64,000 nucleotides of DNA from Adlercreutzia shanghongiae (GTDB lineage Bacteria; Actinomycetota; Coriobacteriia; Coriobacteriales; Eggerthellaceae). The notes under the pieces are model-generated. The model did not search any database, was not told where the DNA came from, and saw only the letters and a list, made by a program, of their open reading frames with translations. Where the stretch lies: contig NZ_JAYMFI010000009.1 of assembly GCF_035830635.1 (NCBI RefSeq), forward strand, positions 234,634 through 298,633, in the 5' to 3' direction. The number at the start of each line of letters is the position of its first letter. The first letter of the stretch is position 1. This document shows positions 40,762 to 47,939 of this stretch, in pieces. The translations under genes were made by a program, and so were the position numbers.

Positions 40762-41472
40762 ATGAACTTCTTCGAGGGCTACTTCGACACAGGGCAGCAG
40801 ATAGGCTCATGGGAGGCGCGGTGCGAGTACTGGGGCGCTCTGGTGCACTTCTTCCACACGGGGGAGGTGCCCGACATAGCGAGCGCCGAGGCCCGCATTG
40901 CCTTCACCGCCTCGAAGCCCAGCGTGGAGCTGTCCCGCAAGCGCGCGAGCGCGGGCAGGGACGGGGGAGAGGCCAAGGCCGCGAACGCTGCCAAATCCGA
41001 GGCAAGCCGAAAGAAAACCGACAAGCAAGCCTCTGGCAAAAGCGAAGCAAAGCAAAAGCAAACGGTCAAGCAAAAGCCTAGGAATATGAATATGAAGATG
41101 AAAGAGAAGATGAAGGGAGAAAAAACCCTCTTGTCGGCCGGGGAGGCCGACGCCTTGCCCTACGAGGCCATTGTGGCGAGGCTCAACGAGGCCGCGGGCA
41201 CCAAGTTCCGCGCCGACTCGGCCCAGACCCGCTCGATGATAAACGGCAGGTTCGCCGAGGGGTACACGCTCGACGACTTCTTCCACGTCATCGACGTCAA
41301 GTGCGCCAAGTGGAACCGCGAGCCGAGGCCGGGCGAGAAGGACATGAGGCCCTACCTCAGGCCCAAGACGCTCTTCGCCCCGGGCAACTTCGAGAGCTAC
41401 GTGAACGAGATAGGGGGTGGTGCCGGTGTCGATCTCGGCAAATGGGCTAAGCCCGACGATTCCGCCTTCTAG
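40762..41472 (+). CDS. Phage replisome organizer-like protein
   Basis: 236 residues from ATG 40762 with TAGGAG. A short N-terminal domain (GYFDTGQQIGSWEARCEYWGA), a long Lys/Glu/Gln/Ala linker of about 70 residues, then a C-terminal conserved phage domain (YEAIVARLNEAAGTKFRADSAQTRSMINGRFAEGYTLDDFFHVIDVKCAKW, FAPGNFESYVN) of the Phg_2220_C type. Such proteins organise origin DNA and the helicase loader encoded next door. The lysine-rich linker uses AAA/AAG/GAA codons and is far less GC-rich than its surroundings. Confidence 0.8.
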   Translation: MNFFEGYFDTGQQIGSWEARCEYWGALVHFFHTGEVPDIASAEARIAFTASKPSVELSRKRASAGRDGGEAKAANAAKSEASRKKTDKQASGKSEAKQKQTVKQKPRNMNMKMKEKMKGEKTLLSAGEADALPYEAIVARLNEAAGTKFRADSAQTRSMINGRFAEGYTLDDFFHVIDVKCAKWNREPRPGEKDMRPYLRPKTLFAPGNFESYVNEIGGGAGVDLGKWAKPDDSAF

Positions 41473-42082
41473 CGCCACTGCGTCCGACGAGGCCGTTGCG
41501 GCATGGAATCGCGAGCGGCGCGAGGCCGACGTGCGGCGCAGGATAGCCGGGGCCGGGATACCAGAGCGGTACCGCATGGCGGATGCCTCGCAGTGCCACC
41601 CGAAGGTGGCCGAGTTCGCCGAGCGCTGCGCAGTCGGCGACGCCCTTAACCTCGTCATCGTGGGCGAGGCTGGGGCGGGAAAGACCCACGCCGCCTGCGC
41701 CGCCCTCAAGGCTGTGGTCGCCAAGCGCCCCGCCCTGGCGCTGTTCGCCAGCGAGCCCGATGCGCTCTGCGAGATGCGTGACACCTGGGGGAGCCGCGAC
41801 CGCGAGGACGACGTGATGTGTCGCTATGCAGCGCCGTGGCTGCTCGTGCTGGACGACCTGGGCAGGAGCTGTCCCGACCAGCGGGCGCTCGATATGCTGT
41901 GGCGTCTCATCAACAGACGCTACTCGGCGAAGAGGCCGACCATATTCACGTGCCAGTACGACCGCGGCCCCCTGGCCGCGAGGCTGGTGGCGGGGGGCGG
42001 CGACCCGGAGACGGCCCAGGCCGTGATACGCCGCGTCATGGACGACGAGCGGGCCGTGAGCTTCAGGGCGGTGAGGCCATGA
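41426..42082 (+). CDS. DnaC/IstB-like helicase loader ATPase
   Basis: 218 residues from GTG 41426 (AGGGGG eight bases upstream); GTG 41417 is possible. Walker A GEAGAGKTHA, Walker B LLVLDDLGRS and sensor TIFTCQYDRGPLA fit DnaC-type AAA+ loaders, usual partners of phage replisome organizers. It overlaps the organizer by 47 bases and the next gene by four. It would load the host DnaB helicase at the phage origin. Confidence 0.85.
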   Translation: MSISANGLSPTIPPSSATASDEAVAAWNRERREADVRRRIAGAGIPERYRMADASQCHPKVAEFAERCAVGDALNLVIVGEAGAGKTHAACAALKAVVAKRPALALFASEPDALCEMRDTWGSRDREDDVMCRYAAPWLLVLDDLGRSCPDQRALDMLWRLINRRYSAKRPTIFTCQYDRGPLAARLVAGGGDPETAQAVIRRVMDDERAVSFRAVRP

Positions 42083-42378
42083 CACCCAGCATCATGCAGG
42101 ACGAGAGGAAGTGCTACGCAACGGGCGCGGGCATCCATCTCGACCGGCACCACGTGTTCAAGGGCAGCCGCCGCAACGCCTCCGAGCGCAACGGCCTGTG
42201 GGTGTGGCTGCGCCATGACGTGCACATGGCGATGCACGACCACTGCCCGCCGTGGGAGAAGTTGGAGAGCGCGCTGAAGATCGCGGCGCAACGGGCCTTC
42301 GAGGCAAACGGCGGCACCCGCGAGGAGTTCATGCGGGAGTTCGGGGCGAACTACATAGAGGAAGGAGACGGCCAGTGA
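42079..42378 (+). CDS. Small zinc-binding HNH-like phage protein
   Basis: 99 residues, ATG 42079 in an ATGA overlap. CYATGAGIHLDRHHVFKGSRRNASERNGLWVWLRHDVHMAMHD is an HNH-like Cys/His arrangement seen in small phage proteins of recombination loci. It may be a structure-specific nuclease or only a Zn-binding protein; Cys count is low for a full HNH zinc site. Confidence 0.65.
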   Translation: MTPSIMQDERKCYATGAGIHLDRHHVFKGSRRNASERNGLWVWLRHDVHMAMHDHCPPWEKLESALKIAAQRAFEANGGTREEFMREFGANYIEEGDGQ

Positions 42379-42878
42379 GAAAAGGCGAATGGCTTCAGAC
42401 CGAGTTCGCGAGGTCGCTCCACGCGCTCGCGCCCGCCGTTTCGGCTGACTGCAGCGCGCTTGCCCACCGAATCGAGGACGGCGGCGGCAGCGCCAAGAAC
42501 GTGCAGCCGGCGGACTTCGCGTTCTTCGGCAACTCCGGGCGCTGCTGCTATATAGAGTGCAAGGAGACTGCCGAGGGGAAGCCCTTCAGGTTGAGCCGCA
42601 TCGCGGGCCATCAGATTGACTGGCTCGCGGCCTTCGACGGCCTGTCAATCAAGTTCGAGGGCTGGGTGGCGCTCGGATGGAGGGCGAAGGGGCACCCCAT
42701 GGAGTCGGCGCTCGTGATGGTCCCCGTGTCTAAGGTGGCCGTCTACGAGGCCGAGCACGGCAGGAAGTCCATACCTATGGACGAGGCGCGCCAGATGGGC
42801 ACCGAGTGCCCGCGCCTGGTGCGCATGAGGAGCGGAAAGAGGGAGTACCTGTGGGACCTGTCCCGGGTGCTCTGGTGA
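42375..42878 (+). CDS. RecU-like Holliday junction resolvase
   Basis: 167 residues from GTG 42375 (GTGA overlap) with GAAGGAG. ADFAFFGNSGRCCYIECKETAEGKPFRLSRIAGHQIDWLAAFDG carries the D-x(n)-ExK site and the SRI..HQ motif of RecU-type PD-(D/E)XK resolvases. It would resolve branched DNA before packaging. Completes the replication/recombination block. Confidence 0.78.
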   Translation: MRKGEWLQTEFARSLHALAPAVSADCSALAHRIEDGGGSAKNVQPADFAFFGNSGRCCYIECKETAEGKPFRLSRIAGHQIDWLAAFDGLSIKFEGWVALGWRAKGHPMESALVMVPVSKVAVYEAEHGRKSIPMDEARQMGTECPRLVRMRSGKREYLWDLSRVLW

Positions 42879-42889
42879 CGGGAGGAAGC

Positions 42890-43072
42890 ATGATAGTCGA
42901 GCTTGACGACTGCCTTGAGGGGTGCCCCGACGAGTGCCCCTACGCGAAAATCGGCGTCGAGGAGGACGTTATCGGCGGCATCGGCGGCGCTGCAAAGGTC
43001 GCGGTGACGGTGTTCTGCGACCACCAGTCCGTGTGCGCCCACAGGAGGCAGCATGGGCAACTACCCCGATAG
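42890..43072 (+). CDS. Small Cys-rich prophage protein
   Basis: 60 residues from ATG 42890 with GGGAGGAAGC. CLEGCPDECPYAK and VFCDHQSVCAHRRQH supply six Cys and two His suited to metal binding. Overlaps the next tiny gene by 20 bases. Unknown function. Confidence 0.55.
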   Translation: MIVELDDCLEGCPDECPYAKIGVEEDVIGGIGGAAKVAVTVFCDHQSVCAHRRQHGQLPR

Positions 43073-43184
43073 CACCTGGGAGGGCGACCCTGCGGCCCCG
43101 TGGAACCAGGGCGACGCCCCGGAAGCCTGGGAGCAGAACGAGGACGACGACCCCCGCGTCGACATGATGCGGGAGGAAGGATAG
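43053..43184 (+). CDS. 43-residue acidic prophage protein
   Basis: ATG 43053 with AGGAGG five bases upstream; reads MGNYPDSTWEGDPAAPWNQG and ends DDDPRVDMMREEG. Rich in Trp, Asp and Pro, probably unstructured. Ends three bases before the pentapeptide-repeat gene. Confidence 0.5.
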   Translation: MGNYPDSTWEGDPAAPWNQGDAPEAWEQNEDDDPRVDMMREEG

Positions 43185-43187
43185 ACG

Positions 43188-44552
43188 ATGACCTACCGAA
43201 AGACCTACACGGCAGAGGAGCTTCAGAGCATCCTCGACCTCCACCGCAAATGGCTCTACGACGAGGACGGCGGCAGACGTGCCGACCTGAGCGGTGCCGA
43301 CCTGCGCCGTGCCGACCTGAGCGGTGCCGACCTGCGCCGTGCCGACCTGAGCGGTGCCGACCTGAGCGGTGCCGACCTGAGCGGTGCCGACCTGAGCGGT
43401 GCCGACCTGAGCGGTGCCGACCTGAGCGGTGCCGACCTGCGCCGTGCCGACCTGAGCGGTGCCGACCTGCGCCGTGCCGACCTGAGCGGTGCCGACCTGC
43501 GCCGTGCCGACCTGAGCGGTGCCGACCTGAGCGGTGCCGACCTGAGCGGTGCCGACCTGAGCGGTGCCGACCTGAGCGGTGCCGACCTGAGCGGTGCCGA
43601 CCTGCGCCGTGCCGACCTGAGCGGTGCCGACCTGCGCCGTGCCGACCTGAGCGGTGCCGACCTGCGCCGTGCCGACCTGAGCGGTGCCGACCTGAGCGGT
43701 GCCGACCTGAGCGGTGCCGACCTGAGCGGTGCCGACCTGAGCGGTGCCGACCTGAGCGGTGCCGACCTGCGCCGTGCCGACCTGAGCGGTGCCGACCTGC
43801 GCCGTGCCGACCTGAGCGGTGCCGACCTGCGCCGTGCCGACCTGAGCGGTGCCGACCTGAGCGGTGCCGACCTGAGCGGTGCCGACCTGAGCGGTGCCGA
43901 CCTGAGCGGTGCCGACCTGAGCGGTGCCGACCTGCGCCGTGCCGACCTGAGCGGTGCCGACCTGCGCCGTGCCGACCTGAGCGGTGCCGACCTGCGCCGT
44001 GCCGACCTGAGCGGTGCCGACCTGAGCGGTGCCGACCTGAGCGGTGCCGACCTGAGCGGTGCCGACCTGCGCCGTGCCGACCTGAGCGGTGCCGACCTGC
44101 GCCGTGCCGACCTGAGCGGTGCCGACCTGCGCCGTGCCGACCTGAGCGGTGCCGACCTGAGCCGTGCGAAGAGCGCCGAACTCGCCCAGGCGATGACGGT
44201 GATCGTCCCCGATGGAGAGCTGATCGGGTGGAAGAAGGTCGTGGCGCTCGACGATGACGGCGATAAGGCCGGAGAGGCCATCGCGAAGCTGCGGGTGCCC
44301 GCCGACGCCGCGCGCTCCAACTCCACGGGGCGGAAGTGCCGCTGCTCCAGGGCCGAGGTTCTGGTGATAGAGCCCCTGGGCGATGTGCCGGAGGGCTGCC
44401 GGTTCGCGTCCCTGCGCGATCAATCGTTCTCCTACGAGCAGGGGGCCGTGGTCGAGCCCGAGGAGCCGTTCTGCGACGACCGCTTCGACGAGTGCGCCAG
44501 CGGAATCCACTTCTTCATCACCCGGGAGGAGGCCGAGGCATGGACGTGGTAG
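43188..44552 (+). CDS. Pentapeptide-repeat protein with C-terminal phage domain
   Basis: 454 residues, ATG 43188 with GGGAGG upstream. A 31-residue N-terminus (MTYRKTYTAEELQSILDLH) is followed by 59 perfect pentapeptides, ADLSG or ADLRR, at residues 32-326, which should fold as a square right-handed beta-helix of about 15 coils with Leu inside. The C-terminal 128 residues (AMTVIVPDGELIGWKKVV, GRKCRCSRAEVLVIEPL, SGIHFFITREEAEAW) look like the domain often found after pentapeptide repeats in phage proteins (DUF5758 as I recall). Some pentapeptide proteins mimic DNA and bind gyrase; alternating Arg-rich and neutral faces make that uncertain here. Confidence 0.88.
   Translation: MTYRKTYTAEELQSILDLHRKWLYDEDGGRRADLSGADLRRADLSGADLRRADLSGADLSGADLSGADLSGADLSGADLSGADLRRADLSGADLRRADLSGADLRRADLSGADLSGADLSGADLSGADLSGADLSGADLRRADLSGADLRRADLSGADLRRADLSGADLSGADLSGADLSGADLSGADLSGADLRRADLSGADLRRADLSGADLRRADLSGADLSGADLSGADLSGADLSGADLSGADLRRADLSGADLRRADLSGADLRRADLSGADLSGADLSGADLSGADLRRADLSGADLRRADLSGADLRRADLSGADLSRAKSAELAQAMTVIVPDGELIGWKKVVALDDDGDKAGEAIAKLRVPADAARSNSTGRKCRCSRAEVLVIEPLGDVPEGCRFASLRDQSFSYEQGAVVEPEEPFCDDRFDECASGIHFFITREEAEAWTW
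43281..44165 (+). repeat. 59-copy 15-bp tandem repeat with 165-bp higher-order period
   Basis: Only two unit types occur, GCCGACCTGAGCGGT and GCCGACCTGCGCCGT, plus one final AGCCGT variant. Order of unit types (S = SG, R = RR): SRSR, then S6-RSRSR four times, then S4-RSRSR, then S and the variant. The 11-unit, 165-bp block is thus repeated four times with complete identity, followed by a block shortened by two units. Identity at silent positions implies recent expansion by unequal recombination or slippage. Confidence 0.95.
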
Positions 44553-45448
44553 ACATGACCGCATCGGAACTGCTGCGGTGGGCGGCCGAAAGGAACTCCG
44601 CCACGGGGCGAGTTCCCGAATGCACCTTATGCCAGGAAGCGTTCTCGCTCGAATGCAGCGACGACGTTTCCTGCGAAAGGTGGTGCCTCGCCCTCGCCGA
44701 CAAGATCGACGCCGAGCTGGCCCAGGTCCACGCCGCCGATTTGAGAGACCTCGCGGCGATATGGGCGGTAACCAATGGTTGGCCCGGCTTCCGCGAGGGC
44801 GAGACCTTCGGCGCATGGCTCGAACGGTGCGCGTACAAGAAGCCCGTGGACGACTGCAACGAGCCCGTGCAGTTCGGAGACGAGATCGAGCTGCACTACC
44901 GCAGCGGAGGGATGGACAAGGGCCGTTTGCAGGAGGTTACGGTTAACAACTGGTCGGTATGGCTGCTCTCCTTCACTGGCGTAGATCACGCCCGCGAGTA
45001 CCGCTACAACAGAGAGTTCGACACCATCAAGCGCCCCGCCCCCGAGGTGCTGGGAGCCGACGGGAAGCCCATCGTGACGTGCGAGACGGTGTACCCGACT
45101 TACGGATCGCACATCGGCGAGCCATGCAAAGTGCTCGCCGTTCTCGACCAGGACAATGTGCGCGTTTCGGTGCCAGGGGGCGGGAACGAGCGATTCGATG
45201 GGTGCTACCTCGCCCACACCCCTCCCGACACCCAGGAGCGCATCGACGCTGACGTCTTGAAGTTGATGACCGGGTACTGGGACTGCTCCGATTTTAAGTG
45301 CGCAGAATGCCCTTCCAAGGTCGATGGGGCGACTCCGAGCGAACGGTACAACAGCGGCAACGGTTTCATCGGTTGCCGCGAGGCCATGATTTTCGACCTG
45401 CTGCGCCGCCAGCGCGAGCTGGACAAGCGGACGGGAGGCGCGGAATGA
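44540..45448 (+). CDS. Hypothetical prophage protein with Cys clusters
   Basis: 302 residues from ATG 44540, GGGAGGAGG eight bases upstream, overlapping the pentapeptide gene by 13. N-terminus has CTLCQEAFSLEC and a helical region, the middle contains a beta-rich stretch (GDEIELHYRSGGMDKGRLQEV), and the C-terminus has DCSDFKCAECPSK, a knuckle-like cluster, then DLLRRQRELD. No family recognised. Confidence 0.65.
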   Translation: MDVVDMTASELLRWAAERNSATGRVPECTLCQEAFSLECSDDVSCERWCLALADKIDAELAQVHAADLRDLAAIWAVTNGWPGFREGETFGAWLERCAYKKPVDDCNEPVQFGDEIELHYRSGGMDKGRLQEVTVNNWSVWLLSFTGVDHAREYRYNREFDTIKRPAPEVLGADGKPIVTCETVYPTYGSHIGEPCKVLAVLDQDNVRVSVPGGGNERFDGCYLAHTPPDTQERIDADVLKLMTGYWDCSDFKCAECPSKVDGATPSERYNSGNGFIGCREAMIFDLLRRQRELDKRTGGAE

Positions 45449-45720
45449 GCGGATTCGAGAAGGGCGCCTACGTCATCTGCGTAGACGCCAATGGGGACGG
45501 CGACTACGGGCGGGTCGCGTCCGTGCGGGACGGCAAGGTGTTCGTGTGCTTCACCACCGGCTGCACCGCGGTCGCGTGCGATACCTCCGGCCTGAGCGCG
45601 GTTGCCCCGAGGGCGTGGATGCTCGCGACCCCGTTCGGCCACAACCGGTTCAACGCGAGCTGTCCCGACTACGACCCGGAGTGCTGCGCGGCCTACTGCC
45701 CGGAGAAGGGAGGCGAGTAG
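45445..45720 (+). CDS. Small Cys-rich prophage protein
   Basis: 91 residues, ATG 45445 in an ATGA overlap. An SH3/KOW-like beta stretch (YGRVASVRDGKVFVCFTTGCTAVAC) precedes a Cys-rich end CPDYDPECCAAYCPEKGG. Possibly metal binding. First of a run of tiny coupled genes up to 47897. Confidence 0.55.
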   Translation: MSGFEKGAYVICVDANGDGDYGRVASVRDGKVFVCFTTGCTAVACDTSGLSAVAPRAWMLATPFGHNRFNASCPDYDPECCAAYCPEKGGE

Positions 45721-45722
45721 CC

Positions 45723-45923
45723 ATGTGCGAGTACTGCGAGGGAGTGCAGGGCCACGCGATGATCGACAATGGCAGCTTCACGGTGCGGCTCATGCCCAGA
45801 GATGGCCGTCTTGGCATCGACCACGAATGCGGGCGCAGCTGCGATCTCTCCTACGACTTTTGCTCCATTCCAGTCAACCACTGCCCCATGTGCGGGCGCG
45901 ACCTGAGAGGAGGCCGGGCATGA
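45723..45923 (+). CDS. Small zinc-ribbon-like protein
   Basis: 66 residues. CEYCEGVQGH at the start and HCPMCGRDL at the end form a CxxC...CxxC ribbon, with HECGRSCDL between. Similar phage proteins are common and uncharacterised. Overlaps the next gene by four bases. Confidence 0.6.
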   Translation: MCEYCEGVQGHAMIDNGSFTVRLMPRDGRLGIDHECGRSCDLSYDFCSIPVNHCPMCGRDLRGGRA

Positions 45924-46102
45924 ACGAGCTTACCGAGCGCACCCAGAAACCCGGCATCAGGTACCCCGCGCCATACTACGACGGCCTTGCCCTCCTCCCC
46001 GGCTGGGAGCAGTCGGAGGGCGCGCGCCTGGAGAAGGCCGTGGCCGAGGCGTGCGGCATACCGTGCAAGACCGTGGACGAGTGGCTGGAGGAGGAGCGAT
46101 GA
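45920..46102 (+). CDS. Small hypothetical protein
   Basis: 60 residues, ATG 45920 in an ATGA overlap. No Cys cluster; ends in AVAEACGIPCKTVDEWLEEE, a helix-turn-helix-like segment. Coupled to both neighbours. Confidence 0.5.
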   Translation: MNELTERTQKPGIRYPAPYYDGLALLPGWEQSEGARLEKAVAEACGIPCKTVDEWLEEER

Positions 46103-46296
46103 GCGACTACATCATCAAGGCCGGCCCCGAAGAGGACGGAACCTACCTGACGCAGTTCCCCGAGCCTCTGGTGCGCTGCCGCGACTGCGGATGGGCCGAC
46201 GAGACGCCCGAGGGCGGCATGCCGAGGTGCGAGAAGCTGCACAGGCGCGTCCCGTGCGACGGGTACTGCCACCTGGGAGAGAGGAGAGAGCGATGA
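46099..46296 (+). CDS. Small Cys-rich protein
   Basis: 65 residues, ATG 46099 (ATGA overlap). VRCRDCGWADETPEG, RCEKLHRRVPCDGYCHLGER give a likely zinc site of four or more Cys. Unknown function. Confidence 0.55.
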   Translation: MSDYIIKAGPEEDGTYLTQFPEPLVRCRDCGWADETPEGGMPRCEKLHRRVPCDGYCHLGERRER

Positions 46297-46424
46297 GCAA
46301 CATGCGAATGACCGCGAACCACCGGAGGCTGCGCAGCGACGTGGCGGAGGTTCCCGGGGCCGAGCACCGGGAATGGCCGGGAAGGGAGGTGATGGCGTGC
46401 CAAGGGGACGCAAGCGCCCGGTAG
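46293..46424 (+). CDS. 43-residue hypothetical protein
   Basis: ATG 46293 (ATGA overlap); reads MSNMRMTANHRRLRSDVAEV and ends VMACQGDASAR. Its 3' end contains the ribosome site for the next gene, so it may serve mainly in coupling. Low confidence as a functional protein. Confidence 0.4.
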   Translation: MSNMRMTANHRRLRSDVAEVPGAEHREWPGREVMACQGDASAR

Positions 46425-46579
46425 TGCGCGAGGACGGCAGGCGCTACGAGTCCGTGGAGGCCGCAGCCGACGACGTGCTGGGCGACCAGACGAACATATG
46501 CCGCGCCTGCCGCACCGGCTGGTCCGCCTACGGATGGAAGTGGAGGTACGAGGATGGCCCCCGGCGACTGCCCCGATGA
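46397..46579 (+). CDS. Small basic protein
   Basis: 60 residues from GTG 46397 with GGGAGGTGATGGC. Reads MPRGRKRPVVREDGRRYESV, then EAAADDVLGDQTNICRACRTGWSAYGWKWRYED, which resembles the short DNA-interacting repeat seen in NUMOD1/IENR1 modules of homing endonucleases. Possible free-standing DNA-binding module. Confidence 0.5.
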   Translation: MPRGRKRPVVREDGRRYESVEAAADDVLGDQTNICRACRTGWSAYGWKWRYEDGPRRLPR

Positions 46580-46718
46580 GGGCACCGTCATCGACGGCAA
46601 GAAGAGCTACTGCGTCCCCTGGGAGCGGTGGGCCGACTGCCGCGAGATGGGCCACTGCACGAGGGAGAGCCTCGTATCGGCGGCACGGAACATAACCAAA
46701 AGCGAGGAAGAGGACTAA
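46554..46718 (+). CDS. Small Cys-containing protein
   Basis: 54 residues, ATG 46554 with GGAGGTACGAGG upstream. Contains DCPDEGTVIDGKKSYCVPWERWADCREMGHCTRE, four spaced Cys. Overlaps the previous gene by 26 bases, and its TAA shares an A with the next ATG. Confidence 0.5.
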   Translation: MAPGDCPDEGTVIDGKKSYCVPWERWADCREMGHCTRESLVSAARNITKSEEED

Positions 46719-46912
46719 TGGCCACCAATTTCGAGAAGAGCATGGCAACGCCCGAGGGTGCCGCCCTGGTGATCGAGGCGTTCGTAGACGCTTACGTCAT
46801 GGCCCTGCAAGAGAAGGCCGACAAGGAGTATCCGCTCGCAGGATTGAAGATGTCGGTGGTCAGCGTCGGAAGCGAGGCGCTCAAATGGCTGAAGAGCGAG
46901 GCGGCAGGCTGA
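46718..46912 (+). CDS. Small hypothetical protein
   Basis: 64 residues, ATG 46718 sharing one base with the preceding stop. Helical and acidic (NFEKSMATPEGAALVIEAFVDAYVMALQEKADKEYP). No Cys. Unknown function. Confidence 0.5.
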   Translation: MATNFEKSMATPEGAALVIEAFVDAYVMALQEKADKEYPLAGLKMSVVSVGSEALKWLKSEAAG

Positions 46913-47106
46913 TGGACGACCTGATTCAGTGGGAGCCTCAGGACAGCCAGCACCTCACTGCCAAGGTGGTCATGAGGAACGTGCTCGGCGACGAAGACCC
47001 CTACTGGGAGCTGCCGTGCTGCTCTTTTTGCGACGAGGTCGTTCCGGGCGATGCCGACAGGTACTGCCGCAACTGCGGCGCTAAGTTCGAGAAGGGAGAT
47101 AGATGA
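46912..47106 (+). CDS. Small zinc-ribbon-like protein
   Basis: 64 residues from ATG 46912; an in-frame ATG at 46885 would add nine residues. CCSFCDEVVPGDADRYCRNCGAKF is a compact CxxC-x(n)-CxxC ribbon. Overlaps the next gene by four bases. Confidence 0.6.
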   Translation: MDDLIQWEPQDSQHLTAKVVMRNVLGDEDPYWELPCCSFCDEVVPGDADRYCRNCGAKFEKGDR

Positions 47107-47303
47107 CTAAGAAGCTTATAACCGTGTGCGACAGGTGCGGTCGAGACATGTCGGAGCACGTAAACGGCGTGTCCATGCGCGTGAAGAGGCATACATCGAC
47201 CTACGCATCTGACGATATCGTGCGCACCTACGACCTGTGCAAAACATGCGGTACGGCGATGATAGACGTCATAAACGGCGTATTGGACGGTGATGCTGAA
47301 TGA
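47103..47303 (+). CDS. Small zinc-finger-like protein
   Basis: 66 residues, ATG 47103 (ATGA overlap). VCDRCGRDMSEH and DLCKTCGTAMI give two CxxC pairs around a beta-rich middle. Unknown function. Confidence 0.6.
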   Translation: MTKKLITVCDRCGRDMSEHVNGVSMRVKRHTSTYASDDIVRTYDLCKTCGTAMIDVINGVLDGDAE

Positions 47304-47635
47304 CGGGATTCTACAGGTTCCCCGCCATGGCGAAGCTCGGCGAGTTGACGGGCGAGCAGCAGGCGGAGCACATCGCCCAGGAGGCTGAAGAGGTCTCGGA
47401 AGCCCTCGGCGGTATGAAGCGGTGCCACGAGATGGCGTTCACGTCCAACGAGGACATTGACCATGATAAGGCCAAGGAATCCCGCTTGGCCTACGGGATG
47501 GAGCTGATGGACGTAATCCATGCCGCCGAGACCGCGCTTCGCATGGAGTTCGAAGATGAAGAGTTAGACGACCTGCGGGAAGCTGTCATCGAGAAGAACC
47601 GCGCGCGCGGGTACTACGGAGGCGATGCCCGATGA
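47300..47635 (+). CDS. MazG-like nucleotide pyrophosphohydrolase-fold protein
   Basis: 111 residues, ATG 47300 (ATGA overlap). An all-helical pattern with AEHIAQEAEEVSEALGG, AYGMELMDVIHAAETALR and VIEKNRARGYY matches MazG-type NTP pyrophosphatases: the E-x-x-E and E-x-x-D motifs bind Mg. Phage MazG homologues are thought to alter nucleotide pools or alarmones. The insertion between the helices is longer than in minimal MazG. Confidence 0.68.
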   Translation: MTGFYRFPAMAKLGELTGEQQAEHIAQEAEEVSEALGGMKRCHEMAFTSNEDIDHDKAKESRLAYGMELMDVIHAAETALRMEFEDEELDDLREAVIEKNRARGYYGGDAR

Positions 47636-47793
47636 ATGGAACCTGCGAGACGTGCGAGCGCATGAGAACTGTCGGCAAGGGCCGCGACAAGGAACCGGGC
47701 GGCGTTTACGCCGTCAGCTTCTGGTGCGATAAGAAAGGGGCGCACACGTCGCCCGGAAATACCTGCGATGAGTGGAAGGGAGGCAAGAAGTGA
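47632..47793 (+). CDS. Small Cys-rich protein
   Basis: 53 residues, ATG 47632 (ATGA overlap). CETCERMRTVGKG, FWCDKKGAHTSPGNTCDEW supply four Cys in a pattern common in tiny phage zinc proteins. Overlaps the next start as GTGA. Confidence 0.5.
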   Translation: MNGTCETCERMRTVGKGRDKEPGGVYAVSFWCDKKGAHTSPGNTCDEWKGGKK

Positions 47794-47897
47794 GCAAGTT
47801 CATCGGAGAGGTCGGCGGCGCGGTTATAGCCGCTCTGCTCGTGTTCGCCGCCGTGGCGGTTCTGGTGCGGTTCATTCTGTGGGTCGTTCTGCTATAA
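47790..47897 (+). CDS. 35-residue membrane peptide
   Basis: GTG 47790 gives MSKFIGEVGGAVIAALLVF followed by AAVAVLVRFILWVVLL, one long hydrophobic helix. Could be a small holin-like or regulatory peptide; position far from lysis genes makes holin unlikely. Confidence 0.45.
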   Translation: MSKFIGEVGGAVIAALLVFAAVAVLVRFILWVVLL

Positions 47898-47898
47898 T
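47871..47898 (+). promoter_or_regulatory. Candidate promoter for the late-regulator gene
   Basis: TTCATT (47871-47876), 16-base spacer, perfect TATAAT (47893-47898), 42 bases before the ArpU-like gene. The -35 is weak. Confidence 0.5.
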
Positions 47899-47939
47899 CG
47901 GCCCTATCCCACACACAACTGAATAGAGAGGCACCGCCC

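Noticed and set aside
43281..44165. CRISPR-like array
   Set aside because: Units are contiguous 15-mers with no spacers and are in frame within a gene; no cas genes nearby.
42969..44816. Minus-strand and alternative plus-frame open frames through the 15-bp repeats
   Set aside because: A 15-bp repeat without stops keeps every frame open; only the frame with the pentapeptide pattern, ribosome site and conserved C-terminal domain makes sense.
47790..47897. Holin
   Set aside because: One short hydrophobic helix alone is not enough, and no endolysin or other lysis gene is near.
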